Source of the DNA: Mycocentrospora acerina
Taxonomy: Eukaryota > Ascomycota > Dothideomycetes > Pleosporales
Direction: 5' to 3'
Length of the DNA stretch: 64,000 nucleotides
Assembly (NCBI GenBank): GCA_022701365.1
Contig: JAKUHH010000040.1
Location: 682,001 to 746,000, forward strand
Each line of letters begins with the position of its first letter. Position 1 is the first letter of the stretch. The translations under genes and the position numbers were made by a program. This document shows, one piece after another, positions 33,866-45,720 of this stretch. The notes under the pieces are model-generated. The model was not told the DNA's origin, did not search any database, and saw nothing but the letters and a program-made list of their open reading frames with translations.

Positions 33866-35071
33866 ATGGCCGCCGACGAATCGCTCCAAGCGCCGCTCAA
33901 CTTCACCGGCCACCGCCATCTTATCTCGCGGCTCCTTCTCTCCACCCTCACCGGTCGCCCAGTCCGCATAACAGCTATCCGCTCCTCGTCCACAAACCCC
34001 GGTCTTACACGACATGAGACAAACTTCATCCGACTTCTCGATGCCGTGACAAACGGCTCCCAGGTTCAGTTCAGCATGACGGGCACAACGCTCGTCTACC
34101 GCCCTGGTCTCATCACGGGCTCGGCAGAGGGCCTCGGCGCATCCGGCGGCGTCATACGGCACGAGATCCCACGAGAATGCGCCAAGAGAGGCGTGAGCTG
34201 GTGGCTGATTCCTCTCTGCCTGCTCTCGCCCTTTAGCAAAGGAAACATGAACGTCATCTTCCACGGCGAGGGCTGCGTGACCTCGTCTACCCAAGCCGGC
34301 GATGTCTCCGCAGACACGGTGCGCACGGCGCTCCTCCCGCTCTACAAATCCTTTGGAATTGAGCGCAGCATCGAACTCCGCATTCTCAAGCGCTCCTGCG
34401 CGCCTGCCCAAGGCAAATCCGCCGGTGGTGAAGTCCAGCTCGTCTTCAACCACCAAGTCCGTCTACCCAAAACCTTGCATCTCCTCAACCCGGGCCGCGT
34501 CAAGAAGATCCGCGGTGTAGCATACTGCGTCGAAGTCCCCAAGACCAACAACGAGCGAATGATTTTTGAGGCGCGTGGCATCCTCAACAAATTCGTCCCA
34601 GACACATACATCTTCTCCGACGCCTCCCCCGCACCCCTCATCCCCACGGCGCAAAAGGGCGCAAAAGTAAAAGGCGCAGTCGGTTTCGGCCTCAGTCTCG
34701 TCGCCGAGTCAAGCACCGGATGCATGTACTCTGCTGACGTGTGCTCACCCCCCGAGGGTGGCGTGCCCGCCGACGAAATTGGCAAGCAGTGCGCATACCA
34801 GCTCCTAGAGAAGATTTCACAGGGAGGGTGTGTGGAGAGCGTCGCCGCGCCAACGATGCTTATGCTCATGGCCATGGGTAGCGAGGATGTAGGACGAGTG
34901 GCGCTGGGGAGAGACGTCCTGGCTAGCGAGGAGCTCATCCAACTCGCGAGGGACTCGAAGGTGTTTGGCGGAAGTGGGTGGGGGTTCCGGGATGCGGGCG
35001 AGGACAAGGAAGAAATTGTCGTCAGTGTCGTCGGGAGAGGAGTTGGAAATGTAGGGAGGAAAGTCGCATAG
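33866..35071 (+). CDS. RCL1: RNA 3'-terminal phosphate cyclase-like protein Rcl1
   Basis: Single exon, 401 aa. Start set at M-A-A-D-E-S because the family begins shortly before L-N-F-T-G-H-R. Diagnostic stretches: L-L-L-S-T-L-T-G-R-P-V-R-I, L-L-D-A-V-T-N-G-S, G-V-S-W-W-L-I-P-L-C-L-L-S-P-F-S-K, N-P-G-R-V-K-K-I-R-G-V-A-Y and G-F-G-L-S-L-V-A-E-S. These match the Rcl1 branch rather than true RtcA cyclases, which keep an active-site His near the C-terminus. Rcl1 is a nucleolar protein that works with the GTPase Bms1 in 18S rRNA processing (A2 cleavage, small-subunit processome). Confidence 0.94.
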   Translation: MAADESLQAPLNFTGHRHLISRLLLSTLTGRPVRITAIRSSSTNPGLTRHETNFIRLLDAVTNGSQVQFSMTGTTLVYRPGLITGSAEGLGASGGVIRHEIPRECAKRGVSWWLIPLCLLSPFSKGNMNVIFHGEGCVTSSTQAGDVSADTVRTALLPLYKSFGIERSIELRILKRSCAPAQGKSAGGEVQLVFNHQVRLPKTLHLLNPGRVKKIRGVAYCVEVPKTNNERMIFEARGILNKFVPDTYIFSDASPAPLIPTAQKGAKVKGAVGFGLSLVAESSTGCMYSADVCSPPEGGVPADEIGKQCAYQLLEKISQGGCVESVAAPTMLMLMAMGSEDVGRVALGRDVLASEELIQLARDSKVFGGSGWGFRDAGEDKEEIVVSVVGRGVGNVGRKVA

Positions 35072-35566
35072 AACTATTCCTTTTTCCTTTTCTTTCCTCT
35101 CCTTTTCCTTTCGATATTAAACTTGCATACATAGGTAGCATAAAAGGGGGAAACACGGATAGCGACATGGTGGTATAGAGAGAGAGAGAGCGAGAGAGAG
35201 AGAAGAGAAGAGAAGAGAAGAAAAAAAAGTTTAGAATTAAATGATACCCCCCCCCCCCCTTAACACCCATTTCAGAGCTTTTCCTTTAGCATCCCCAGCC
35301 CTCGTCAGACAGACAGACATGTGAACCCATTCTCTTCTTGTTCTTCTTTCTCATATGCACATACATGTAAGTTCGCTCATAGCAATTTCTGGTCAAGCTA
35401 GAATAGGGAAGAAAAAAGGAACGCCGCCCAATGCTTTCGAACTGTCCATCCACCCAGTCTTGTGCAGACTCTCTCTCTTCCTTTCTCTCTCTAAATAACA
35501 CGGAAAACACAAACATACGCATACCCACACACACATACACACACAATCAGTCCGCTTTGCGATTAT
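35072..35566. other. Convergent intergenic region RCL1 / KEX2 with simple repeats
   Basis: Contains a GA-rich stretch at 35177-35220, 13 C at 35247-35259 and a CACA-type run near 35525-35545. No gene. Confidence 0.7.
35177..35220. repeat. (GA)n / AGAAG microsatellite
   Basis: Imperfect dinucleotide run grading into a GAAGA pentamer repeat, in the 3' flank of RCL1. Confidence 0.85.
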
Positions 35567-38083
35567 TTACTGCCTCTTCCCCCTCTCACTTCCACTCCCG
35601 CTCCCGCTGCCACTCTCCTCCCCTTCATCATACTTTTCATTGTACTTGTTATCGGCGCGGTCTTTGTACGGGCCTTCGTCGCCCTCGTCGTCGCTCAACA
35701 AATCCTCGTCGCTCTCCCCAGCAAAAGCATCGTATAGCTCTCCACCCCTGCGCGTCCTGCCTCGCCCCTTCTTGGCGCCAGCAGCTAGCATCCCGGCATC
35801 CTCGCGGTCCTCGACGTCATCCAGGACCGCAAACTCGTACGAATCCCGCGAATCACGGAGGCGCTTGCGTCTCGCGATGAACAGGTATGCGCCGAGGCCG
35901 GCGATAAAGACCAGGATGAGAGAGAGTGCGCCGTAGATCCATATCTGCGTGCGTTTAGACACGCCGAATGTGGGGAAGGGGTTGGGGAGGAAGTTCTCTG
36001 CCGGATCGGCAGAAGCGGTCGTTGTTGGTGCTGTCGACGTCGCTGCTGCCTGGCCCGTGTTAGTCAACGTCTGAGACGGCTTTTGGTTGACGGGGCGATC
36101 GGGGTGGTCCGAGGGCACGGCGGTCATGGTAGGAGAACTACCAGTGGGGATGGAAACACTGGTCGTGTGGGCAGGGTGGTCGTCAATCTTGTCGTGGTCG
36201 TCGTCATCGTGCTCGGAGGGGATGGGGAGAAGTTTTGACTTTGAAGAGTCGAGGCTCTCGCCCCAAAGTCGAAGCTTCCAGTCTGTAAAGACACCCGTCT
36301 TGGAGTTGTTGGGTATCACGTCTTTGATGATGACTGTCCAGTTCCCAACACCGGCCTCGCCCCAATGGGCAACTGACATGAAGGTCCAGTCTACGTATCC
36401 GTAGGGCGCTGTATCGTCGCGGCGGGCAGTGGAGAGGTGCGAGACCATGCCTGAAGGGGAGACTAGGTCAACGCTCAGATCACCACGACGCTGGTGCTCC
36501 ACATTCATGGTCAATGTGATATGTTCGACACGCTCAAAGTTTGACCCCTTGAGCATGTCGGCGGTAACTTCAAAGGTACTGGCAAGACCCGTGTTTCCCT
36601 CGGGAATTGCCTTCTTGACGTGCATCCAGGGGGACCAGAACCAGGCTTGCGGTTTGACCAGTTTCCAATCCTTGGCCTTTTCCACAATAGCCCAGGCATC
36701 GAGTTTTCCGTATCCAAATTGATGGCTGTACTTGCGATCAAGGGCAGTCTTTTTCCAATCGTTCGTCTCTTCGAATTGAACGGCCGTCAGAACGGTGAGC
36801 CATTGCACATCGCGCCATGTGAGGTCAGGGCGAGCCTGCAAAAGAAGAGCGTACACGCCGACTCCGATGGGTCCAGCAGCCGAGGTGCCTCCATGCTGAC
36901 CTGTGCACTTGTTTGCGCCAACATCAGTGGTGTGGATTGCATCTCCACCGCCGCTGCTATAGGTCACAACGAGCTGAGCAGAGCAAGCCTCTGAGTAGTA
37001 AGGGTGTTGGTTGTTCTTGTCAATTGCGCCAACCGTGATGCTGTAGATGCTGTTGGTGTAGCCGTCAAAGTTGCAGTTGTCGTCGCTCGATGCGCCGTTG
37101 CCTGCTGCAAAGACGTAGATGGAGCCCTTTCCACCGCGTCCTTGCTGAACAGCAGTGACCATGGCCTTTTCAATGAGTATTCCGGGGGCTTGCATGGTCT
37201 TGCCATCGTCAGGAGGGCCCCACGAGCACGAGTAAATGTCGTTCTTTTGCATTTCATAGTTGATGGCAAGCGCCTCGTCCATGTCGGTGATGTCGCCTGA
37301 GAGGATGCGCACGCCGGAGATTTTTGAGTCGTAGGCCAGTCCCACACCGCAGGCGTTGTTGCGACCTGCAGCAACTTCTCCAGCGCAGCGTGTGCCGTGG
37401 CGATCGTCGGAGAGCTTTGGCGTGGGGAGGTCCTCGTGGTCGTTGAAGTCGTGCGAGCCCTCGGCGAAAAAGTTGTCCTTCAGGTCGGCGCTGTTGTAGT
37501 CGAGGCCGTCGTCGACAATGCACGCAGTGACGCCTTTGCCGGTGACGCCCTGCATCCACACGTCGGTGACGTTGATGTCGTTTCCGGGTGTCTTGACGTT
37601 GAAGATGTGCCATTGCTCCTCGAAGATGGGGTCGTGAATTTCGAGGGATTTGGCAGCTGCTCGCTGCTGGGTGATGGCGTCTGCGACCGAGGGCAGCGTC
37701 TTGGCTCGTTGTTGGGGTATGACATTGCGCTTCCAGTGCCGTGGCTTGAGCTTCTGCTTCTGGGTGAAGTGGATGTCGTCCAAAAGGTGGTGCTCCTGGC
37801 CGACCTGGCGCTTCCGCCGGCGCCTCTTCAGGTCTTGCTGTGCGTTGTCTACAATGTCGTAGTCGTGCTTGGGGGCCTTGAAGACGTGGTGGTGGTCGAG
37901 CGAGCCAAAGGGGCCGTCGTATGCCAGGCCCAGGTATGTGGCGAGCTCGGCCGGGGTGGTCGAGGGCGACAGGTGGACGGCATAGTAGTCGTGGGTGGCG
38001 TAGTTGCGCGCGGGGAGGTGGTGGTTGCCTGCTGCAGCGAATGTTGCCGCCGAGAGCAGGGACCAGATGTCGAGGATGCGCAT
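35567..38083 (-). CDS. KEX2: Kexin, KEX2-type dibasic processing endoprotease
   Basis: Single exon on the minus strand, 838 aa. A signal peptide (about 1-19) comes first, then a prodomain ending in basic pairs (K-R-R-R-R-K-R near 86-92 and H-W-K-R near 116-119, the likely autocleavage point). The S8 protease domain has catalytic D191 (V-D-D-G-L-D), H229 (D-D-R-H-G-T-R), oxyanion N329 (A-A-G-N-G) and S401 (G-G-T-S-A-A-G-P). A P domain follows (P-Y-G-Y-V-D-W-T-F-M-S-V-A-H-W-G-E), then a Ser/Thr-rich stalk, one membrane helix (W-I-Y-G-A-L-S-L-I-L-V-F-I-A-G) and an acidic cytosolic tail with Y and F residues usable for TGN retrieval. Kexin cleaves secreted precursors after K-R in the late Golgi. 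Confidence 0.97.
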   Translation of the reverse strand: MRILDIWSLLSAATFAAAGNHHLPARNYATHDYYAVHLSPSTTPAELATYLGLAYDGPFGSLDHHHVFKAPKHDYDIVDNAQQDLKRRRRKRQVGQEHHLLDDIHFTQKQKLKPRHWKRNVIPQQRAKTLPSVADAITQQRAAAKSLEIHDPIFEEQWHIFNVKTPGNDINVTDVWMQGVTGKGVTACIVDDGLDYNSADLKDNFFAEGSHDFNDHEDLPTPKLSDDRHGTRCAGEVAAGRNNACGVGLAYDSKISGVRILSGDITDMDEALAINYEMQKNDIYSCSWGPPDDGKTMQAPGILIEKAMVTAVQQGRGGKGSIYVFAAGNGASSDDNCNFDGYTNSIYSITVGAIDKNNQHPYYSEACSAQLVVTYSSGGGDAIHTTDVGANKCTGQHGGTSAAGPIGVGVYALLLQARPDLTWRDVQWLTVLTAVQFEETNDWKKTALDRKYSHQFGYGKLDAWAIVEKAKDWKLVKPQAWFWSPWMHVKKAIPEGNTGLASTFEVTADMLKGSNFERVEHITLTMNVEHQRRGDLSVDLVSPSGMVSHLSTARRDDTAPYGYVDWTFMSVAHWGEAGVGNWTVIIKDVIPNNSKTGVFTDWKLRLWGESLDSSKSKLLPIPSEHDDDDHDKIDDHPAHTTSVSIPTGSSPTMTAVPSDHPDRPVNQKPSQTLTNTGQAAATSTAPTTTASADPAENFLPNPFPTFGVSKRTQIWIYGALSLILVFIAGLGAYLFIARRKRLRDSRDSYEFAVLDDVEDREDAGMLAAGAKKGRGRTRRGGELYDAFAGESDEDLLSDDEGDEGPYKDRADNKYNEKYDEGEESGSGSGSGSERGKRQ

Positions 38084-38790
38084 GGCGCTGGGGGCGGGTC
38101 TATGGGCAGCCTGCTGCGGGCATACAGGGGCAGAGGCAAGGGCAGTGGCAGTAGCAGCGGCAGAGCGAGCGCGACAAGCGGCAGCGAAGAGTGCTGGCTG
38201 AGAGGGTTGAGGATATCTGGCAAAGTGCCCAAAGCGACCAGTCAGACGCTATATGGAGCTTCCTCGGGAAGGTAGCGGGCGGCGACGGCTAGGGTTGACG
38301 GGGAGTGGCTGAGGCTTAGTCGAGGCTTAGTCGAGGGAAGTGGTGCAGAGTGGATGCAGCGGATGCAGTGGGTGCAGTGGATGCAGTGATGCAGGGCAGG
38401 GCAGGGCAGGACAGCGTGGAGAGGGCCAGGAAGAAGAGCGTGCAGGCTACCACGTGTCGCAGGCAAAGAAAGAGAACGAGGCCCTTGGCGGCGGTGATGA
38501 TGGCGCACGGGGATGCTGAAACACGACGAGGTTTGAAGCGTTGCGCGTCGCTCAGACTCGACAAGCCACAGTACACCTCACCTCACGACCTCAGGCCAAG
38601 CGCCGGGAGCAGGGGAGCAGCGCTTGGCACGCCAGCCCAGCAACAGGCGACGTGAGGTGGGGCCGCGCTGCACGCTGGGCTGGCGGCGGTGGCCGTGGCG
38701 GTGGGCGTGGTGGCAGCCGTGGTGGCAGCCGTGGCACTGTTGGTGCATTGCTGGCGCACTGCTGGCATTGGTGGGTAGACGGTGGGTGGA

Positions 38791-38835
38791 CGGGCACAGG
38801 CACAGGCACAGGCACGGGCACGGGCACGGGCTCGG
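38791..38835. repeat. GGCACA/GGCACG hexamer array
   Basis: About seven hexamers, first the A form then the G form, so the array has an internal gradient. Confidence 0.9.
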
Positions 38836-39295
38836 CCAGCGGTTGCGGCAGCGTCAGCAAGACTCGAGCAGAGAAGGAGAGAGAGAGAGTGTGCGTGCGT
38901 GTGAGAGCGAATGAGGCAGAGGAAGCTGGCCCTCAGTCACTCGACATGGCCAGCGCGAGAGAAGCCCGTGCATTGCCAGTCACGGACGTTGGCCTTGGAG
39001 GCTGCCAGCATGGGGAGAGACATGCGCAGAGTCAAGGCGCTGGCACACTGCAGCGCTTCGACGTCTCTGCCATGTGGGAACGCCAGCAAACGTGTTGGAC
39101 TGCTGCTCTGGCATGGGCAGTAGCGGGAGTAGTGGTGGTGGCAGCAGCAGCAGTACTCGTCCTAGCGCACAGGCGCACTTCCCACCATTTCGGCTGAGCG
39201 AGAGGCTGGTCCCCGCCTCGTCGACTCTGGCTGCAGCCCACCAGCTGGCTGGCGGCCATGAATACTCGCGCCGTCCCTGCCCTCGACTTGCATCT

Positions 39296-39372
39296 TGCCT
39301 CTTGCATTCCTCGTACCCGTCCTGCACTCGTCGTACCCGCCCTGCACGCGTCGTACTCGTCCGGCACTCGTC
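39296..39372. repeat. CTCGTCGTACCCGTC-type imperfect tandem repeat
   Basis: Units of about 19 nt built on CACTCGTCGTAC, with point changes between copies. Confidence 0.75.
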
Positions 39373-39390
39373 ATACCGTCCTCTACGGCG

Positions 39391-39427
39391 GCTCTGCCCT
39401 CTGCCCTCTGCCCTCTGCCCTCTGCCA
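39391..39427. repeat. CTCTGCC heptamer array
   Basis: Near-perfect seven-nt units, about five copies. Confidence 0.85.
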
Positions 39428-39528
39428 CCCGCCGCCATCTTGCTTTTTGCCGTTGCCCACACGCACATTGCATTCTACCTGGGTAGCTCCGGACAGCCCC
39501 TCGTAGCGCAGAACAGCCCGTCATAGCT

Positions 39529-39672
39529 CTGTATAGCTCAGTGCTGCATAGCTCAGTACTGCATAGCTCTGCATAGCTCAGTACAGCACAGCTCAAGACT
39601 GCACAGCTCAGTACAGCTCCGTACTGCACACCTCAGTACGGCACAGCTCAGTGCTGCATAGCTCAACACAGC
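39529..39672. repeat. AGCTCAGTACTGCAT-type array
   Basis: Around ten imperfect copies of a unit based on CAGCTCAGTACTGCA, 10-15 nt each. The unit contains the AGTACT palindrome and AGCTCAG. Confidence 0.85.
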
Positions 39673-39861
39673 ACAGCCCACCCCAGCACATCCCAGCACA
39701 CCACACCACACCTCACCTCTGCGCTGCAAATATCCCCACGCCGCTGGCCAATGCCCGTGTGGCCGCACATCCCCCGCACGTGCAAGGTTGCGACCACCGC
39801 AAACTCCCCCACACACCCATGATAGGCCCTGCCCTTGCCTCCCACGTGCCATTGCCGCAGC

Positions 39862-42800
39862 ATGGAGAACAGTAGGGTCGCCAACCCCGTCCTGCAGCGC
39901 GTGGCCGACACGACCTACCCACAGAAGCGCACCTCCTACCGCCGCCCGCCAGACGCCCAGCCCACGGCCGTCATGGCCACCATCATTCCAAGCAACACCG
40001 CCCGAGTCGCCGCACATCGCCGCCGCCAGGGCCAGCAGATCCCCCCGCCCACCACGGGCCCCGCCAACGAATCCATTCCCGCTGCCCCCGACGTCCCCCG
40101 CGCCCCACCCTCGTCCTACAGGGACCCGTACGCGGCCAAGGCGAGCGCTGCAAGAGGGCCTCCGCGCCAGCCTGCCCGCTCGCGCGACCCGGCCATCCTC
40201 ATCAACTCCAGCCTGAAGCAGCCAAACGTCCAGACTGCCGCCAACAGGCTGTACGACCTGCGCTCCCCGCCCTATGCGCCTGTCGAGCCACTTTCGGGAG
40301 CCATTGAGCGCCGCAACTCGCAGCGCATCCCCACCACGCCCTCTGTGCCCGACCGCTCGCCGCTCCAGAAGCTCGAGGGAAAGCTGGACGACATCAGCAA
40401 GGAGGAGAGGCGTGCGCGCATACTCGACGCCGAGCTCGTCGCCCAGGAAAAAGTAGAGGCAGAGGCACGCGCGCGACGGGCGCGCGAGGCTGCAGCCAAG
40501 CAGCAGCAGCGCATCACGTCTCAGCCTACCCCTCGTTCAGAGAAAGCCTCCAATGTCCCTAGCCGCGCCACGAGCACCAAGCGCCACGTCTCTGTGCCGG
40601 TGCAAAGCAAACCCAAGTCTCCATCCATCAGTGACGAGGAATCTGACATTGGCCATACCTACGACGTCAGTGAGCCCTGGGATCCATCTGCCAGTCAGAC
40701 AACTTCCATTCCCGCCCCCATTCCCGCCACCCAACACGTTCCCTTGCACAAGGGACAGCGGGCACCTTCAGCCTATGTGAAAGCGCCCCACACCAACGTC
40801 ACAGTTGCGCGCAACCCTAGTCTGAAGGGGAAGGAGCCTGCTGAAAGTTCAAGAGGGTCAGGGAGTTTTCGCGACCGAACCACAGTCTCGCCGGGCCGGA
40901 ACACGCAAGCCATTCACAGGAAAACAGCCTCGAGCCCTACAGGGCTAGGCCTAGTCGGAGTAAAAGATGCAGCAGCGGGAGCCGAGATTAGTCGCTCTGC
41001 CAGCAGAGGGCACGCGCGCGGCTCCCCTCTACCGAAAAGCCCTGCCAGTCAGGAGCAGAGCAGGGACAGTCGCGGCGTCACAGCTGCACAGATGGAGATG
41101 CAACAGCATCTTATTGACCACAAAAGAAAATCCTCGCACGGAGTGGGATACCCATTACCACCCTCTTACGGCTCGCCTGGAGCTCCTTCCAATCGCAAGA
41201 GCGTCGCCTTTTCCGATCCAGATACAGACGTACAGCAGCAGCAGCACACTTCACACGACCAAAGCAGTCATCATTTCAGACACCAGGAGGAGCCGGAAAG
41301 AAGCTACGTGAAGACACCCATGTTGGAAGACTGGCGAGATGCACCAGTGGCTTCTCTCGCTACAGAAGATCTGGATCTTGATGCGCCCATACGATCGAAT
41401 AGTGGGAAGCATGCGTGGTGGGAACATAATCAAAATCAGAACCAGGATCAGAGCCAGAGTCAGACTTCTCAACCACGACATGCTAGCGGTCACGCAGCGC
41501 ACACGTATGATGGCTACGCGGACGAGCCCACCATGCCTACTGCCTTTAATCCTCCGCTATATCTCAAGTGTGGGCCTCTTTTACGCTACACTGGTCTCCG
41601 TCGCGATCACAGCCAACCTGGCAAAGACCGAGAAATCTGGAGAGGCAGTGTTATGATTGTGACTACTGACGCACAGTCTTCCTACCAAAAACTGCCTACG
41701 TTGCGACTATTCAAGCAGCCAATGGACATTCCTCCGCCGCCCCCATTCGAAGTGGACAATGACAACCTTGACCCGGCTTACCTTGACCCCATTGAAGGCC
41801 AAAGCAAAGTATCGCGAACGGGAAGGACTTTGTACGTCAAGGCAGTTGATGAGCTTCCCGAGAACGAAGACTTGTCCCGTGTAGAGGATGACACTGGATT
41901 GTTCTCTTCGACCAAAAGTCCGTCTGGCAGCGGGTTGGGTGGTAAGTCTAGCCGAATACACAAAAAGGATGGCGAGAAACTTGGCAAGGTGAAGGATATC
42001 CCTGGTGTCAGACTCCACGCCGAAAGAGGAGTCACTTTCTGGCGCTTCAATCTCGAAGTCGAATTAGGGGCCAGCCAAGCACGCATTGCCTACAAAATCA
42101 ATTCCGGTCCTGCTGTCGGGTTTTGGGTTCCGGCCAAGGGCGAGTCTATGAACATCATGTTCCACAGCTGCAATGGATTTTCCTTCAGCGTAGAGTCCAA
42201 GGAATTCTGTGGGCCTGATCCCATGTGGCGTGATGTTTTAAATAGCCACAGTTCCCGGCCCTTCCATGTTATGCTTGGTGGAGGTGACCAGATTTATAAT
42301 GATGCTGCGATGAGGCAAACAACGCTGTTCAGGCAGTGGACAGAAAACAAGAACCCCTTGGCAAAACACAACGCATCTTTCTCCGAAGAAATGCAAAACG
42401 AGCTGGAGCAATTCTATCTCGACCGGTACTCAATGTGGTTCTCCCAGGGATTTTTTGGAATGGCAAATTCCCAGATTCCCATGGTGAACATCTGGGACGA
42501 TCACGACATCATTGATGTAAGTCGCCAAAAACAAAATCGACATTCGTTTACTAACTAAGCCAGGGTTACGGATCTTACCCACACCATTTCATGCAAACGC
42601 CCGTCTTCACCGGGATTGGTGCTGTTGCTTTCAAGTATTACATGCTCTTCCAACATCAGTCAGTCCCCGCCGAAACTGAAAAGACTGAGCCTTCGTGGCT
42701 GTTGGGCAAGGAGCTGGGACCATATATCAAAGAGCGTTCCAGGAGTGTCTTCATGCACCTCGGACGGCAGGTTGCGTTTCTAGGACTGGACTGCCGCACT

Positions 42801-45104
42801 GAAAGGAAACGTGATGAGATTCTCACGGAAGACTCGTACGACATCATCTTTGACCGCTTAGAAGATGAGATTATCAAGGGCGAAACCAAGCATTTGATTG
42901 TCCTTTTGGGAGTACCTATTGCCTACCCCCGACTTAACTTCCTCGAAAACGTCTTGACAAGCAGGCTGATGGATCCTATCAAGTGGCTCGGTCGTATTGG
43001 CTTGCTCGGCAACTTTCTCAACAAGTTTGATGGTGGTGTAGAGATTCTGGATGATCTTGATGATCACTGGACAGCCAAACACCACAAAGAAGAACGCAAC
43101 TGGTTCATCAATGAACTACAACACATTGCTGCCACAAAGTCCGTTCGAATCACGATCCTCGGAGGTGATGTTCATCTTGCCGCTGTGGGTCAGTTTTACA
43201 CAAAGAAGAAGCTCAATATACCCAAGGACAAAGACCACAGATACATGCCCAATGTCATTTCCTCGGCCATTGTCAATACACCTCCGCCAGACATCATGGC
43301 CGATGTGCTCAACAAACGAAACAAGGTGCATCACCTCGACGGCAACACAGATGAAGACTTGATACCCATCTTCACACATGGCGTTAACGGCTCCAAGAGA
43401 AACAACAATTGCCTCTTGCCTCATCGGAATTGGTGTAGTATTCGAGAGTGGAAACCAGGATTTACCCCGCCAGGGACACCGTCTCCACCCGCTACCTCAC
43501 AAGACGGCCCGGGTCTTACCAGGACGCTCTCAGACTATACGCCTCGACAGATGGTCAGACGTCTCAGCGGCGAACAGCCAGGTCGTACAGGACGGGGCCG
43601 CGGTCCACCACTTTCATACCGGAACAATCCAGCGTATGCTGCTGCGGATGAGCAGCAAGTAGACACCCAATACCTGCCACAGTCTTCATTCTCACCTGAT
43701 CGATCCGAGTCTGAACGGCCCACCCGAACGCGTCGAAATTCCCTGTCGTCACTCTTCCGCCGCCGCACGTCAGTTGATAATGTGGACCGCCCTGACTCTG
43801 CACCAAACGGCAATCGCGACAGCACTTCGAATGAACGACCTTCCAACTTCCATCGGAGACCTAGTGTTTTGACTAAGAAGGGAATGAATCGACAAGGCAA
43901 TTATGTGAATCTTGAGGGCGGCCTCGACATTTGTCTTAATGTGGAGGTTTCACAGCATGATCCTGCAGGCATCACTACGCCATATCGACTGATAGTACCT
44001 GCGCTAGATTATGATGCTCCTCCAACTGGCCCTGCTGAGAAGGAACGCCACAAATCCATGTTTGGTGGCATGTTCGGCGGCCGCCGCCGTAAACGTACGG
44101 TCGGTGACGACGGGCGTTCGCACGATGGCAGCAGTAGCGAGAGCGGGAGCGAGCTGGGCGAGGTTTCCGATGACGACGATGCACAGCATACCGGCCAAAG
44201 ATACCAGGTCGCACCCAGGGTTCTCGCCCCAGGTGCGGCAGCGCGAGACAGTCGTAACTCTGTGTCAGCGCAAGCTGCTCCCGAGAAGCGATTGAGTTCA
44301 GGCTACCATACCAACTCGAGTCCGTATGTAAACCTGCATCAGTCAGACGGCGCGCAGAATGACCGGAGACAAAGCGTCGATGTAGCCAACGGCCCTCGAC
44401 CTTCTACCTGGGAATCGATCGCTGCGAAACGTCACGTCAGCGCTCCTCATCCTGCAAATGCTCCCCACACCACGACTCATACTGCAGTCCGCACGAGCGC
44501 ACTACCAACGCACGCCAACCCATTGAGTCGCAGACAACCAAACTATAATTCGTCACACCAGTCTCAGTTGCCTCCCGAAACCAAGGTCCACAGGAAGTCC
44601 ATGGGCGGTATCCTGAACCAGCAAGGTAACCCGCAGTTTGAATATGACGCGCATGTACTTGCACACGCCCCCTCACGATCGAAACGCGAGTCTTATCCCC
44701 CCCACCCGGCTATTGTAGGTGCGGGGCCAAACTCTCCGTACAAACGGGGTTCAATGGATATGCAAGCTCGTAACGACACAGGGGGTGACTACTTTGGTAG
44801 CGGAGGGCGTGACCAACGGGCGTCAGGTCACGCTCCAGCAGTTATGACTACTGCCGGAACAGCAACAACGGTCACGTCCAGAGGTGCGGTAGGAGTTAGT
44901 CCGTACACAACGGCTAACGCCGAGGCCCAACGACGCGCATATCCTAGTTATCCCGATGCTGGTGCTGGTATAAGACATTTCCAAGATGATGATTCTGACA
45001 GCTATGACGAAGACGACGAAAGTCGCAGTGGAAGAGGACAACAGATGAGCCAAGAGAGTTTTGTGCCACCCAAGCCGAAGAAAAAGTGGCAGATATGGCG
45101 ATAG
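39862..45104 (+). CDS. Large PhoD-like metallophosphatase domain protein
   Basis: Exons 39862-42516 and 42564-45104; about 1731 aa. Long disordered, Ser/Pro/Gln-rich ends surround a central PhoD-like domain at roughly residues 560-1080. Metal-site motifs in order are H-S-C-N-G-F-S, L-G-G-G-D-Q-I-Y-N-D, W-D-D-H-D-I-I-D (just before the intron), L-D-D-H-W-T-A-K-H-H and I-L-G-G-D-V-H-L-A-A-V-G. All the Asp and His positions expected for the PhoD/purple-acid-like fold are present, so it is probably active on phosphate esters or diesters; the substrate is unknown. No signal peptide is visible, unlike bacterial PhoD. The C-terminal 600 residues are rich in R-R-x-S motifs, as for phosphorylation control. 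An in-frame start 27 nt upstream is possible. Intron 42517-42563 is 47 nt, with a CTAAC branch. Confidence 0.88.
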
Positions 45105-45720
45105 AGAGAAAGATGTGTTATTAGTCGTGCTAGGTTATTTGTAAGTGCTGGGGGATTGTAATGATATCAGGTGGTAATGAAGCAACGAGAGAGGTACGCA
45201 TGGATGAGTAGGATGTAATGATTAGTACCTTGGGGATTGGGATGTTTGGTCAGCGCATATATCCAACTTTTTTTGATAGACTGTAGCTCTATCCTGTAAT
45301 CAATTATTCATAATGAAATTGAGCAAGCGTTTGTTGAAGTTACTGTGATTGCTGAGCATTGGGTGAAGAGTGTCACAGTGACACTCGAAAGTACACGAAT
45401 CTCGTTTCGAGGAGGAGAGTTACTTCTCACCATAGCAATTGTGATAAGTTAATAAATCACACGCAGAAAATTTCGCTGTCCTCCGGTAGTTGTATCACAG
45501 AAGTATGAACGCAAAAGGACCGTCCCTTCACGACCCCGCAAAACGCTAGCGTATGGTAACGCCTTGCAGCTGCAGTCACCACCGAGGCTAACAACACTCG
45601 ACGCTGCTTACTCGAACAACACCCCATGCTCAACAACATGGAGTCTATTCAAAGCCTTCACTTGTACATATCCACGCTTGGTGACCTCCCAAGCAAGAGA
45701 AAGTAAAGCCCAAACCCATC
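45105..45720. other. Intergenic, PhoD-like 3' end to APH kinase 2 promoter
   Basis: AT-rich 3' flank, then an ordinary promoter region. No gene recognised. Confidence 0.5.

Larger units (their letters stand above)
38084..39861. other. Repeat-packed divergent intergenic region KEX2 / PhoD-like
   Basis: 1.8 kb between divergent genes, built largely of short imperfect tandem repeats of several unrelated units (listed separately). Open frames within it are low-complexity and not supported as genes. It should include both promoters. Confidence 0.8.

Noticed and set aside
37397..38275. 292-aa plus-strand frame opposite KEX2
   Set aside because: Val/Leu/Gly-rich shadow of the kexin codons; KEX2 has its complete catalytic triad on the other strand.
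38541..39197. 218-aa frame in the KEX2/PhoD intergenic region
   Set aside because: Built from GGCACA/GGCACG and GGT-type repeats; low complexity and no recognisable motif.
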